Below are positions 8,675 through 16,918 of a stretch of DNA of 64,000 nt, piece by piece; within the stretch, counting starts at the first letter, position 1, and every line of letters begins with the position of its first letter. The notes beneath the pieces were generated by a model. It was not told the DNA's origin. It saw only the letters and a program-made list of their open reading frames with translations, and ran no database searches. A program made the position numbers and the translations under genes. The DNA comes from Methylobacterium pseudosasicola (GTDB lineage Bacteria > Pseudomonadota > Alphaproteobacteria > Rhizobiales > Beijerinckiaceae). The DNA is taken from positions 1 to 64,000 of the forward strand of contig NZ_FOTK01000024.1 in the NCBI RefSeq assembly GCF_900114535.1. The letters run 5' to 3'.

Positions 8675-8720
8675 GGCAGGGGATGGGGCAGGGGACGAGG
8701 CAGGCGCGGTTCGATGAGGC

Positions 8721-10601
8721 TTACGAGGCCGCGGGCGGGCGCATCGCGGCGCGGAGCGCGCCGGTGAGCAGGGCCACCAGATCGCAGCCGACATGCAGGA
8801 AGGCGTCCACGCCCGCCGCCTTCAGCGGGTCGAGCAGATCCGTCGGTTTGCCGGCAAGGTAGATCGTTCCGGCGCCCGCCTGCTTCAGCGCCTCAGCGGC
8901 CGGCACGGCCTGCTCGGCGTAGATCGCGTCGGTGGAGCAGATACAGACGAGCGCGGCGCCCGAGTCCCGGAACGCCGCCGCCAGCGCGGCCGGATCGGTG
9001 AAGCCGTCATTCGACAGCGCCTCGATGCCGCCGGCCGCGAAGGCGTTGGCCGCGAAGGTCGCCCGGGCGTTGAAGGCCGAGACCGAGCCGAGATTGGCGA
9101 GGAACACGGCCGGCCGGCGGCCGGTCTTGGCGAGATAGGCATCGGAGGCGTCCCGCAACGCCTCGAAGGGCTCCGCCAGACGGACCGCGGGCAGCGCATC
9201 GCACGCGACCGCCGAGCCGGAGCCGAAATTCGAGCTGGGTGCGGCCGTGACCGGCTTCACGTCGAGGACCGTCACCGGCTTCTCGGCGAGGTTCGGGAAC
9301 TCGCTCGCCCCCGTCAGCGGCTCACGACGGGTCGCCACGGCTTTGGCGCGGGCCTCGCGGGTGACCTCGATACGCCGCTGCAGCTTGCCGACGCTGAGCG
9401 AGGCGACGATGCCGCCCTCCGCCTCGATCGCCTGGAACGCCGCCCAAGCCGCCTCGGCGAGTTGGTCGGTCAGGGCCTCGAACCCGCCAGCGCCGGCCGC
9501 CGGGTCGGCGACCCGGGCGAGGTGCGATTCCTCCAGCAGGACGATCTGGCTGTTGCGTGCCACCCGGCGGGCGAAGGCGTCGGGCAGGCCGAGCGCCTGG
9601 GTGTAGGGCAGGACCGTGACTGCATCGGCGCCGCCCATGCCGGACGAGGCGGCGGCCATGCCGGTGCGCAGGATGTTCACGAACGGGTCGCGCCGGGTCA
9701 TCATCCGCCACGCGGTCTCGGCGTGGAGGCGCAGGGGCTTCGGCTCCAGACCGCAGGCCTGCTCGATCCGGGCCCAGAGCCGGCGCAGGGCGCGGAACTT
9801 CGCCACCGTCACGAACTCGTCGGCATCGGCGGCGAGCAGCACCGCGATCCGGTCGCGGGCGGTGGCGAGGTCGTGGCCGGCGGCTTCCAGCGCGCGCAGA
9901 TAGGTGACCGCGGTGGCGAGCACGGCGCCGAGTTCGACCGCCTCGCCAGCGCCGGCCTCGTGGTAGGGGCGTCCATCGGCCAGGAAGGCCCGGCCACTGA
10001 AGCCCGCCGCTTCGAGATCCGAGACGGTAGCGGCCAGCCGCGGGGCGATCTCGCTCCAGACCGCGCCGAGGCTGCCGGTGGCGGCGAGCGTGCCGACCGG
10101 ATCGATGCCGAGATCGAGATCGTAGGAAGACAGGTCCTCGCCCCGGTGCGCCGCCAGGGCCTTCACCAGACCGGCGACTTCGAGGCCGCGGGCGCCGGCG
10201 TCCAGGCGCAGGGCGATCAGCGGCAGCATCACGCCCTTCAGAACGGCGTCGAGGTCTTCGACACTCTGGGCGGTGAGGCCGTAGCCGCGGGCGGCGGGTG
10301 AGCCGGCAAACACCAGGGCCAGCGCGTCGGCGCCGCCTTCGAGGTCGGTCATCGCCTGGGCGTTGGCGACAGCGATCTCGGGATGGTCAACCCGCTGCGA
10401 GACCCGCCAGGGTCCCGGCTCGCGGAAGGGTTGAACGGTGGGGTCGGCCCGGGGATAGAGCGGCTCGATCCGCAGGCCGTCGCTCGTCCGGGAGACCAAC
10501 CGCTTCTCGAAATCGGCGCCCTTCAGGACGCTGTCGACGAGGCCGAGCCAGCGCGCCCGGTCGGCGGGCTCGAACAGGTCGGCGAGCTTTGTGTCTTCCA
10601 T
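8721..10601 (-). CDS. mutA: Methylmalonyl-CoA mutase small (beta) subunit
   Basis: A 626-residue homologue of the non-catalytic small subunit of the adenosylcobalamin-dependent mutase that interconverts methylmalonyl-CoA and succinyl-CoA. Seen: the mutase barrel region (RLHAETAWRMMTRRDPFVNILRTGMAAASSGMGGADAVTVLPYTQALG) and a C-terminal flavodoxin-like cobalamin-binding-type domain that lacks the DxHxxG cobalamin ligand motif, as expected for this subunit. The start at 10601 (MEDTKLADLF) fits the family better than the frame opening 75 bp upstream. The large subunit mutB is not next to it. In methylotrophs the enzyme serves the ethylmalonyl-CoA and propionyl-CoA routes, and it depends on the cofactor made by the cob operon in this window. 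Confidence 0.93.
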   Translation of the reverse strand: MEDTKLADLFEPADRARWLGLVDSVLKGADFEKRLVSRTSDGLRIEPLYPRADPTVQPFREPGPWRVSQRVDHPEIAVANAQAMTDLEGGADALALVFAGSPAARGYGLTAQSVEDLDAVLKGVMLPLIALRLDAGARGLEVAGLVKALAAHRGEDLSSYDLDLGIDPVGTLAATGSLGAVWSEIAPRLAATVSDLEAAGFSGRAFLADGRPYHEAGAGEAVELGAVLATAVTYLRALEAAGHDLATARDRIAVLLAADADEFVTVAKFRALRRLWARIEQACGLEPKPLRLHAETAWRMMTRRDPFVNILRTGMAAASSGMGGADAVTVLPYTQALGLPDAFARRVARNSQIVLLEESHLARVADPAAGAGGFEALTDQLAEAAWAAFQAIEAEGGIVASLSVGKLQRRIEVTREARAKAVATRREPLTGASEFPNLAEKPVTVLDVKPVTAAPSSNFGSGSAVACDALPAVRLAEPFEALRDASDAYLAKTGRRPAVFLANLGSVSAFNARATFAANAFAAGGIEALSNDGFTDPAALAAAFRDSGAALVCICSTDAIYAEQAVPAAEALKQAGAGTIYLAGKPTDLLDPLKAAGVDAFLHVGCDLVALLTGALRAAMRPPAAS

Positions 10602-10697
10602 CGGAACGTCCCAGGCCGCGGCGTCTTGTGCACCGCTTTCAGGGACTTGCCTCGCATGCCGCTCGGCCGGAGGCAATCACCCCTTGGGCGAGGATTG

Positions 10698-11501
10698 TTA
10701 TCCAAGGATGATCAGCCCGGCGAAGCCCAGGGCGCCGACGATGATCCGCCACCAGGCGAACAGCCGGAACCCGTGGCGGGACACGTAGTCGAGCAGCACG
10801 CGGACCACGAAAAGCGCCGAGAGGAACGAGACGATGAAGCCGATCACGATCAGGCCGACATCGTCGCGCGACAGGAATTTGTAGTTGTCGAACAGGTCCT
10901 TCGCGAAGGCGCCGGCCATGGTCGGCATAGCCAAGTAGAACGAGAACTCGGTGGCGGAGCGCTTGTCGGCGCCCATCAGCATCGCGCCGACGATGGTGGC
11001 GCCCGAGCGCGACACGCCCGGGATCATGGCGAGGCACTGGAAGATGCCGATCTTCAGGTCCATCGGCAGGGTGAAGTCGTAGACGTCGGTCTTCTTCACA
11101 TCGAGATCGGTGTCGTCGATGACGAGGAGCACCAGGCCGCCGGCGACCAGGGTCGCGCAGACGATCCACGGGTTGAACAGGTAGGCCTTGATCACCTTGG
11201 AGAAGAGGCCGCCGATGATCGCGGCCGGCAGGAACGCCACCAGGATGCCGATCACGAAACGGCGAGCCTGCGGATTGGTCGGCAGCGCGGTGGCGATGCC
11301 GATCAGCCGGCGGAAATACACCGCCAGGATCGCCAGGATCGCGCCGAGCTGGATCAGCACCTCGAAGGTGTTGTTGGGGGAGTGGAAGCCGATGAAGTGG
11401 CCGACCAGCAGCTGGTGACCGGTGGAGGAGACCGGGATGAACTCGGTCGCGCCCTCCACCAGGGCGAGCAGGACCGCCTTGCCGATGCTTACCGGATCCA
11501 T
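10698..11501 (-). CDS. uppP: Undecaprenyl-diphosphatase (BacA family)
   Basis: A 267-residue polytopic membrane protein with both diagnostic motifs of BacA/UppP: EGATEFIPVSSTGH near the N-terminus (glutamate and Ser-rich active-site loop) and PGVSRSGATI in the middle. It dephosphorylates undecaprenyl diphosphate to recycle the lipid carrier for peptidoglycan and polysaccharides, and can confer bacitracin tolerance. I chose the ATG at 11501 (MDPVSIGKAVLLAL) over an in-frame start 87 bp upstream because family members begin with this helix. Confidence 0.96.
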   Translation of the reverse strand: MDPVSIGKAVLLALVEGATEFIPVSSTGHQLLVGHFIGFHSPNNTFEVLIQLGAILAILAVYFRRLIGIATALPTNPQARRFVIGILVAFLPAAIIGGLFSKVIKAYLFNPWIVCATLVAGGLVLLVIDDTDLDVKKTDVYDFTLPMDLKIGIFQCLAMIPGVSRSGATIVGAMLMGADKRSATEFSFYLAMPTMAGAFAKDLFDNYKFLSRDDVGLIVIGFIVSFLSALFVVRVLLDYVSRHGFRLFAWWRIIVGALGFAGLIILG

Positions 11502-11756
11502 TGTCGAGCCTCGCGCCGCGGGCGCGCGACCGCCCGTCTCGGACGCGTCGCGGACCATGGGAAAATTGCGCCCGGAGGCTTCGCCCATCAGGGTTGACGG
11601 GCAGTTACCGGAACAGGCGGCGCGTGTTAAGGGCTCGGCAACGATCGAGCAATAACGCTCGCTCTGAAGTCCTGCGCGCCGAAGATCTGCGCGCCTGGGC
11701 CGACGACCGGCGCGGGACTGGCCGCACCGTCAGACCGAACAGTCCGCACGGCCTCC

Positions 11757-12449
11757 ATGGCGACCCTCTACCACTTCCCCTTCTGCGCGAATTCCCGGTT
11801 CATCCGTCTCGTACTCGCCGAGATGGGCCTGGAACCGACGCTGTTCGAGGAGCGCCCCTGGGAGCGCCGGGACGATTTCCTGCTGATCAACCCGGCCGGG
11901 GCGACCCCCGTGCTGCTGGAGCAGACCGGCCTCGTGGTGCCGGGCGCCGGGGTCATCGCCGAATACCTGGATGAGACCCGCGGCCTCGGCCTGTCCGGAC
12001 GGCGGATGCTGCCGGACGACACGGTGGAGCGGGTCGAGGTCCGGCGCCTGCTCGACTGGTTCCTGATCAAGTTCGACTCGGAGGTGACCGGCTACCTGGT
12101 CAACGAGAAGATCTCGAAGCGCTTCATGTCGGCCCACGAGGGCGGCGGCCCGCCGGACATGAACGCGATCCGGGCGGCGCGGACCAACGTGCGCTACCAC
12201 CTCAAATATATCGGCTACCTGATCGCGCGGCGGCGCTGGATCGCCGGCGACAACCTGACCTATGCCGATCTCGCGGCGGCCGCCCATCTCTCCTGTGCCG
12301 ACTATCTCGGCGACGTCCCCTGGGACGAGGACGAGATGGCCCGCAACTGGTATGCTCGGATCAAGTCGCGGCCCTCCTTCCGGGGGCTGCTGGCCGACCG
12401 GGTGGCGGGCATGCCGCCGGCGGCGCATTACGCGGATCTGGATTTCTGA
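11757..12449 (+). CDS. Glutathione S-transferase family protein
   Basis: A 230-residue GST with an N-terminal thioredoxin-like domain (MATLYHFPFCANSRFIRLVLAEMGLEP), a PFCANSR motif where CxxC/S-type GSTs have the active-site Cys/Ser, GATPVLLEQTGLVVPGAGVIAEYLDE as the glutathione-contact segment, and a helical C-terminal domain with AGDNLTYADLAAAAHLS. The C-terminal domain is longer than the minimal family and resembles those of beta/omega-like enzymes. Its stop overlaps or abuts the open frame of queG, so the two genes are probably cotranscribed. Confidence 0.9.
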   Translation: MATLYHFPFCANSRFIRLVLAEMGLEPTLFEERPWERRDDFLLINPAGATPVLLEQTGLVVPGAGVIAEYLDETRGLGLSGRRMLPDDTVERVEVRRLLDWFLIKFDSEVTGYLVNEKISKRFMSAHEGGGPPDMNAIRAARTNVRYHLKYIGYLIARRRWIAGDNLTYADLAAAAHLSCADYLGDVPWDEDEMARNWYARIKSRPSFRGLLADRVAGMPPAAHYADLDF

Positions 12450-13624
12450 GCCCACGACGGATCTCTTTCGGCGCGGACCTGCGTCGCCTCGTCGAGGCGC
12501 GGGCGCAGCATCTCGGCTTCTGCGGGCTGCGGATCACCCGGCCCGACCGTTTGCCGGACCTGCCTGCCCGCTTGTCGCGCTGGCTGGAAGACGGCGCCCA
12601 CGGCACGATGGATTGGATGGAAGAGCGCGCCGACCAGCGCGCCAGCCCGATCGGCCTGTGGCCCGGCCTGCGCAGCATCCTGGTGCTCGCCATGAGCTAC
12701 CGCCCGGAGGACGACCCCCTCGACCTCGTGACCCGGACGGACCGGGGCGCCGTCGCGGCCTATGCCCGGCGCCGGGACTATCACGAAGTGTTGAAAGGCC
12801 GGCTGAAAGAACTCGGCGGCTACCTCTCCGCCAAGGGCGATGTCCGGGTGAAGGTCTTCTGCGACACCGCACCGGTGATGGAGAAGACGCTCGCCGAGGC
12901 CGCCGGGCTCGGCTGGCAGGGCAAGCACACGGTGCTGCTGTCGCGCGAGCACGGCAACTGGCTGCTGCTCGGGGCGATCTACACCAGCGCCGAGTTCGAG
13001 CCCGACGCGCCCGGGCGCGGCCATTGCGGCTCCTGCCGGGCCTGCCTCGATATCTGCCCCACCGACGCGTTCCCGGCGCCCTACCGCCTCGATGCAAGGC
13101 GCTGCATCTCGTACCTGACCATCGAGCATGTCGGACCGATCGCGGACGAGTTCCGGACGGCGATCGGCAACCGCGTCTTCGGCTGCGACGACTGCCTGGC
13201 GGTCTGCCCCTGGAACAAGTTCGCCCGCACAGCCGCCGATGCCCGGCTCGCCGCCCGGGCGGATCTCGAAGCGCCGGCGCTGGCCGATCTCGCCGAATTG
13301 GACGACGCCTCCTTCCGCAAACTCTTCGCCGGGACTCCGGTGAAGCGCACGGGGCGGGACAGGTTTCTTCGAAATGTGATGATCGCGGTCGGCAATTCCG
13401 GCGATCCGCGCCTCGCCGAATCCGCGATCGCGCGGCTGAACGACGATTCGCCGCTGGTGCGCGGCATGGCAGTCTGGGCCTGCAGGCGCCTGCTGGAACC
13501 GGGCGCCGTGCAGGCGCTGCACCGTCGGCACGCCCCGACCGAGACGGATTCCCATGTGCGCGACGAGTGGATCGCCGCCACCGCCTTGACGGAAACCCGG
13601 GCCGGCGAGACATCCCCGGCATGA
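12446..13624 (+). CDS. queG: Epoxyqueuosine reductase (start codon unresolved)
   Basis: QueG is the cobalamin-dependent iron-sulfur enzyme that reduces epoxyqueuosine to queuosine in tRNA. Seen: two ferredoxin-like Cys clusters (CGSCRACLDICPTDAF and FGCDDCLAVCPWNKF plus Cys in DARRCISYL), the conserved GTMDWM and GWQGKHTVLLS segments, and a C-terminal HEAT-like repeat (DPRLAESAIARLNDDSPLVRG). The oddity is the start: the first ATG/GTG/TTG in frame is TTG at 12551, but homologous sequence (LRRLVEARAQHLGFCGLRI) runs upstream to about 12470. Only CTG codons (12446, 12479, 12527) lie there; 12446 overlaps the GST stop and would give 392 residues. The 3' end overlaps the next gene by 4 nt. Confidence 0.9.
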   Translation: MSPRRISFGADLRRLVEARAQHLGFCGLRITRPDRLPDLPARLSRWLEDGAHGTMDWMEERADQRASPIGLWPGLRSILVLAMSYRPEDDPLDLVTRTDRGAVAAYARRRDYHEVLKGRLKELGGYLSAKGDVRVKVFCDTAPVMEKTLAEAAGLGWQGKHTVLLSREHGNWLLLGAIYTSAEFEPDAPGRGHCGSCRACLDICPTDAFPAPYRLDARRCISYLTIEHVGPIADEFRTAIGNRVFGCDDCLAVCPWNKFARTAADARLAARADLEAPALADLAELDDASFRKLFAGTPVKRTGRDRFLRNVMIAVGNSGDPRLAESAIARLNDDSPLVRGMAVWACRRLLEPGAVQALHRRHAPTETDSHVRDEWIAATALTETRAGETSPA

Positions 13625-14484
13625 ATCTCTTCGTCTTCGGGCTCGGCTTCACCGGCCGCCGCTTCGCCGAGCGGGCGCGCGACCGCTTCCAGACCGTGCG
13701 CGCCACCGTCACCGATCCGGCAGCTGCCGCGCGGCTCGCCGCCGAGACCGGCTTCGCCGTACGAGCCTTCGGGCCGGAGGCCGACGATCCCCGCATCGCG
13801 TCCGACCTCGCCGACACCGACGCGCTCCTCGTCTCGGCGCCGCCCTCCGAGCAGGGCGACCCGGTGTTGCGGCGCTACGCGGAGGCGATCGCCGCGAGCC
13901 GGATCGGCTGGATCGGCTATCTCTCGACCATTGGCGTCTACGGCGACCAGGACGGCGCCTGGATCGACGAGACGACATCTCCCGCGCCGCGTAGTGCCCG
14001 GTCCCGGATTCGCGTGGAGGCCGAGACGGCCTGGTTCGATCTCGGCACCCGGACCGGCAAGGCCGTGCAGGTGTTCCGGCTGTCGGGCATCTACGGGCCT
14101 GGGCGCAACCCGATCGTGAAGCTGCGCGAAGGCCGCTCGCAGCGGATCGTGAAGGCGGGGCAGGTCTTCAACCGCATTCATGTCGACGACATCGCCACGA
14201 CGCTGCTGGCCTCGCTGGATCGGCCGCGGCCGGGGGCAGTCTACAACGTCACCGACGATGAGCCGACGCCGCCCCAGACCGTCACCGAGCACGCCGCTGC
14301 GCTCACCGGCCTGCCGCTGCCCCCAGAGATCGATTTCGAGACCGCCGACCTGTCGCCGATGGCGCGCAGCTTCTACGGCGAGAACAAGCGCGTGCGGAAC
14401 CGGCTGATCCGCGACGAGCTCGGCGTCACGCTCGCCTATCCGACCTATCGCGAGGGCTTGGCCGCGTTGAAGGATCAGGCCTGA
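13621..14484 (+). CDS. SDR-type NAD(P)-dependent epimerase/dehydratase-like protein
   Basis: A 287-residue extended-SDR-like protein. Residues 1-10 (MNLFVFGLGFTGRRF) form the nucleotide-binding GxGxxG variant, and YLSTIGVYGDQDG and FRLSGIYGPGRNPI are typical of NAD-dependent epimerases, although the catalytic YxxxK is not clearly seen (Tyr is in VYGD, with no Lys four residues later). A late IHVDDIA motif fits the family. It overlaps queG by ATGA, so it is co-translated with a tRNA modification gene, but the substrate is unknown. Similar proteins in alphaproteobacteria are annotated only as SDR or YeeZ-like. Confidence 0.85.
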   Translation: MNLFVFGLGFTGRRFAERARDRFQTVRATVTDPAAAARLAAETGFAVRAFGPEADDPRIASDLADTDALLVSAPPSEQGDPVLRRYAEAIAASRIGWIGYLSTIGVYGDQDGAWIDETTSPAPRSARSRIRVEAETAWFDLGTRTGKAVQVFRLSGIYGPGRNPIVKLREGRSQRIVKAGQVFNRIHVDDIATTLLASLDRPRPGAVYNVTDDEPTPPQTVTEHAAALTGLPLPPEIDFETADLSPMARSFYGENKRVRNRLIRDELGVTLAYPTYREGLAALKDQA

Positions 14485-15360
14485 TCAGGCCTCGAGGTGG
14501 CGCGCGCGGATCAGGCGGCGCAGCAGGCCGCCGCGCGGGCCCGCCAGCATCGAGACGAGGTAGAGCGCGCCGGCGGCGAGCACGATGGCCGGGCCGCTCG
14601 GCAGGTCGAGGTGGTAGGATAGGCTGAGACCGGTCACGCTGGCGATCGCGGCGATCAGCATCGAAATCGGGATCAGGCCGCCGAGGTCGCGCGTCCAGAA
14701 CCGCGCCGCCACAGCCGGCAGCAGCATCAGACCGACCGCCAATAGGGTGCCCAGCGCCTGGAAGCCCCCCACGAGGTTCACCACCACCAGCGCCAGGAAG
14801 GCCAGGTGGACGGGGCCGCCGCTGCGGCTGACCGTGCGCAGGAACAGCGGATCGACGCATTCCATCACCAGCGGCCGATAGATCGCGGCGAGCGCCACCA
14901 GCGTCAGCGTGCTGATCCCGCCGAGCAGGATCAGGGCGGCGTCGTCGAGCGCCAGGACCGAGCCGAACAGGAAGTGCATCAGGTCGATCTGCGAGCCGCG
15001 CAGGGACACGAGCAACACGCCGCCGGCCAGGGAGATCAGGTAGAAGGCCGCGAGGTTGGCATCCTCGCGCACCACTGTGGCCCGGGTCACCGCGCCGGCG
15101 AGCAACGCCACGACCAAGCCGGCGACCAGCCCGCCGAGGGTCATGGCCGGCAAGGACAGGCCGGCGACCAAAAAGCCCGCCGCGGCGCCGGGCAGGATCG
15201 CGTGGCTCATCGCGTCGCTCATCAGGCTCATCCGGCGGAGCGTCAGGAATACCCCGACCGGCGGCGCCGAGACCGACAGCGCGAGGCAGCCCGCCAGCGC
15301 CCGGCGCATGAACCCGAACTCCACGAACGGCGCGATGATCGGCCCGAATGGATCGATCAC
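14485..15360 (-). CDS. znuB: Zinc ABC transporter permease
   Basis: A 291-residue ABC-3 family permease with about eight hydrophobic helices and the family sequence SLMSDAMSHAILPGAAAGFLVAG, which is typical of ZnuB/MntB/TroC proteins. It forms the membrane channel of a high-affinity Zn(II) importer. The start is GTG at 15360, overlapping the znuC stop as GTGA; earlier in-frame starts would run through znuC. The adjacent zur regulator favours zinc over manganese. The periplasmic binding protein ZnuA is not next to it. Confidence 0.93.
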   Translation of the reverse strand: MIDPFGPIIAPFVEFGFMRRALAGCLALSVSAPPVGVFLTLRRMSLMSDAMSHAILPGAAAGFLVAGLSLPAMTLGGLVAGLVVALLAGAVTRATVVREDANLAAFYLISLAGGVLLVSLRGSQIDLMHFLFGSVLALDDAALILLGGISTLTLVALAAIYRPLVMECVDPLFLRTVSRSGGPVHLAFLALVVVNLVGGFQALGTLLAVGLMLLPAVAARFWTRDLGGLIPISMLIAAIASVTGLSLSYHLDLPSGPAIVLAAGALYLVSMLAGPRGGLLRRLIRARHLEA

Positions 15361-16163
15361 GCGGCATCCTCGTGGTGATGGCTGTCCGGGCCGTGGGAGC
15401 CGTGGTCGTGCCCAACCGCCTGTCGCGGGCCGACGCAGATCGCGGCGTCCTCGTCCCAGGCTTCCGAGAGATTGCGCGCGCGCGCCAGATTCTCGGCGGT
15501 CAGGACTCGCGCGGTCGGGCCCCAGGCCACGGGTTCGCGGGCGAGCAGGAGCGTCGTCGGGAAATGCTCGCGCACCTGGGTCAGGTCGTGCAGGGCGGCG
15601 ATGACGGTGCGGCCCTGGCCGTGCCAGAGCCGGATCAGGGCCAGCAGGTCCTCGACGGTGCGGTTGTCGATGCCGGTGAACGGTTCGTCGAGGAGCACCA
15701 CCGGGCAATCCTGCAGGATCAGCCTGGCGAACAGCGCCCGCCGGAACTGGCCGCCCGACAAGGTACTGATCGGCCGCGCCTCGAACCCGCCGAGCCCGAC
15801 CGCGTCGAGCGCCGCCCCGATCTCCGGCCGCCACCGCCAAAGGCTGCGCCAAGACCCGGATTTCCGCCACAGGCCCATTCCGGCGAGGTCCATGACGCTC
15901 AACGGGAAGCTGCGGTCGATCTCGTCGGCCTGGGGCATGTAGGCGAGGTCACCGGAGCGATCGATGTGCCCCTCCAGGCAGGGGATCTCGCCGGCCATCC
16001 CCTTGAGCAGGGTCGACTTGCCGGCGCCGTTGGGCCCGACCAAAGCCAGCAGGTCGCCGGTGCGCACGGCCCCGTCGAGGTGGTGGACCGCCGGGTGCCG
16101 GTCGTAGCCCAGTGTCAGGCCGACCAAGCGGAAGGCATTCTGTGTCGCGGGCCGGATGCTCAT
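15357..16163 (-). CDS. znuC: Zinc ABC transporter ATP-binding protein
   Basis: A 268-residue ABC ATPase with Walker A GPNGAGKST, signature LSGGQFRRALFARLI, Walker B CPVVLLDEPFTGID and the H-loop ALHDL. The tail is His-rich (GHDHGSHGPDSHHHEDAA), common in zinc transporter components. It powers zinc import through ZnuB. The ATG at 16163 begins just before the conserved LVGLTLGYDRHPAVHHLDG strand; the open frame extends further upstream without conserved sequence. It is coupled to znuB by a 4-nt overlap, and its own start overlaps the stop of a possible 44-residue upstream peptide. Confidence 0.94.
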   Translation of the reverse strand: MSIRPATQNAFRLVGLTLGYDRHPAVHHLDGAVRTGDLLALVGPNGAGKSTLLKGMAGEIPCLEGHIDRSGDLAYMPQADEIDRSFPLSVMDLAGMGLWRKSGSWRSLWRWRPEIGAALDAVGLGGFEARPISTLSGGQFRRALFARLILQDCPVVLLDEPFTGIDNRTVEDLLALIRLWHGQGRTVIAALHDLTQVREHFPTTLLLAREPVAWGPTARVLTAENLARARNLSEAWDEDAAICVGPRQAVGHDHGSHGPDSHHHEDAA

Positions 16164-16294
16164 GCCGTCAGCGCCCAGGCGATCAGCAGCCAGACCAGGG
16201 CCGAAAGACTCGCGGCGAGGGCGAGGCGCGGGCCGATGCCGCTGCGGAACAGGGATCGCGGGACTGCTTGTCTTGAACGAGAAGTGGTGGGCAA
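16160..16294 (-). CDS. Possible 44-residue single-helix membrane peptide before znuC
   Basis: A short frame from TTG at 16294 encodes 44 residues: a basic, Ser-rich N-terminus (TTSRSRQAVPRSLFRSGIGPR) and one hydrophobic helix (LALAASLSALVWLLIAWAL). Its stop overlaps the znuC ATG as ATGA, the same coupling as znuC-znuB, which is the main reason to list it. There is no ATG or GTG start and I recognise no family, so it may be only leader sequence. Confidence 0.28.
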   Translation of the reverse strand: MPTTSRSRQAVPRSLFRSGIGPRLALAASLSALVWLLIAWALTA

Positions 16295-16361
16295 GACGTC
16301 CTCGTCGCGCGCTCGGGCCGGCGCGGGGACCCTTCGGGCACTGGCATGGTCCGGGGCGGCG

Positions 16362-16378
16362 GTGATACACTGTAACAC
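16362..16378. promoter_or_regulatory. Candidate Zur operator between znuC and zur
   Basis: A 17-bp imperfect palindrome, GTGATAC-ACT-GTAACAC, lies in the divergent znuC/zur promoter region, 40 bp before the zur ATG. The half-sites (TGTTAC/TGATAC) resemble the TGTTAT half of known proteobacterial Zur boxes. The position suits shared zinc-dependent repression and autoregulation. The match is by eye and imperfect. Confidence 0.4.
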
Positions 16379-16380
16379 TC

Positions 16381-16398
16381 CCGCCGGACAACCGGCGG
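16381..16398 (+). other. Hairpin in the zur 5' leader
   Basis: A perfect 7-bp inverted repeat CCGCCGG-ACAA-CCGGCGG lies 20 bp before the zur start, just after the candidate operator. The ribosome-binding site (TTGGAG) is left free, so it may be a leader stability element rather than a terminator. Confidence 0.35.
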
Positions 16399-16417
16399 TT
16401 TTCCGGTTGGAGCAATC

Positions 16418-16903
16418 ATGCACCGTCACGAGAGTCACGACGCGTGCCACACAGGCGTCGGCGACATGCTCGCCCGGGCAGAGGCCGTCTGCCGCGAGCG
16501 CGGGCTGCAATTCACGCCCCTGCGCCGCGAGGTGATGGAGGCGGTGGCCGAGGCCGGCAAGGCGCAGGGCGCCTACGACATCGCCGAGAAGCTCAGCGCG
16601 CCGGGCAAGCGCGTGGCGCCGGTCTCGGTCTATCGCGCCCTCGATTTCCTGATGCAGCAGGGCCTGGTCCACCGGATCGCCAGCCGCAACGCCTTCATCC
16701 CCTGCGCCCACGGGCACGCGCCGGGCGAGGGCGTCGTCTTCCTGATCTGCCGGACATGCGGCCTCGTCGACGAGGCTTCGTCGGAGGAGCTGGAGGACGG
16801 TCTCGACCGCACCCTGAAGCGGGCGGGCTTCACGCCGGCCCACACCATCCTGGAGGTCGAGGGCGATTGCGGGGCCTGCCGGGAGCGCCAGCAGCCATCC
16901 TAA
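16418..16903 (+). CDS. zur: Fur-family zinc uptake regulator
   Basis: A 161-residue Fur-family protein with a His-rich N-terminus (MHRHESHDACH), a winged-helix DNA-binding domain (LTPLRREVMEAV-like segment, APVSVYRALDFLMQQGLVHRI) and the C-terminal structural zinc site made of CRTCG and CGAC cysteine pairs. Zur represses zinc import genes when zinc is plentiful. Its divergence from znuCB supports Zur over Fur or PerR. The gene ends 15 bp before the convergent sugar transferase gene. Confidence 0.93.
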   Translation: MHRHESHDACHTGVGDMLARAEAVCRERGLQFTPLRREVMEAVAEAGKAQGAYDIAEKLSAPGKRVAPVSVYRALDFLMQQGLVHRIASRNAFIPCAHGHAPGEGVVFLICRTCGLVDEASSEELEDGLDRTLKRAGFTPAHTILEVEGDCGACRERQQPS

Positions 16904-16918
16904 GGCGCCCCCAATACC

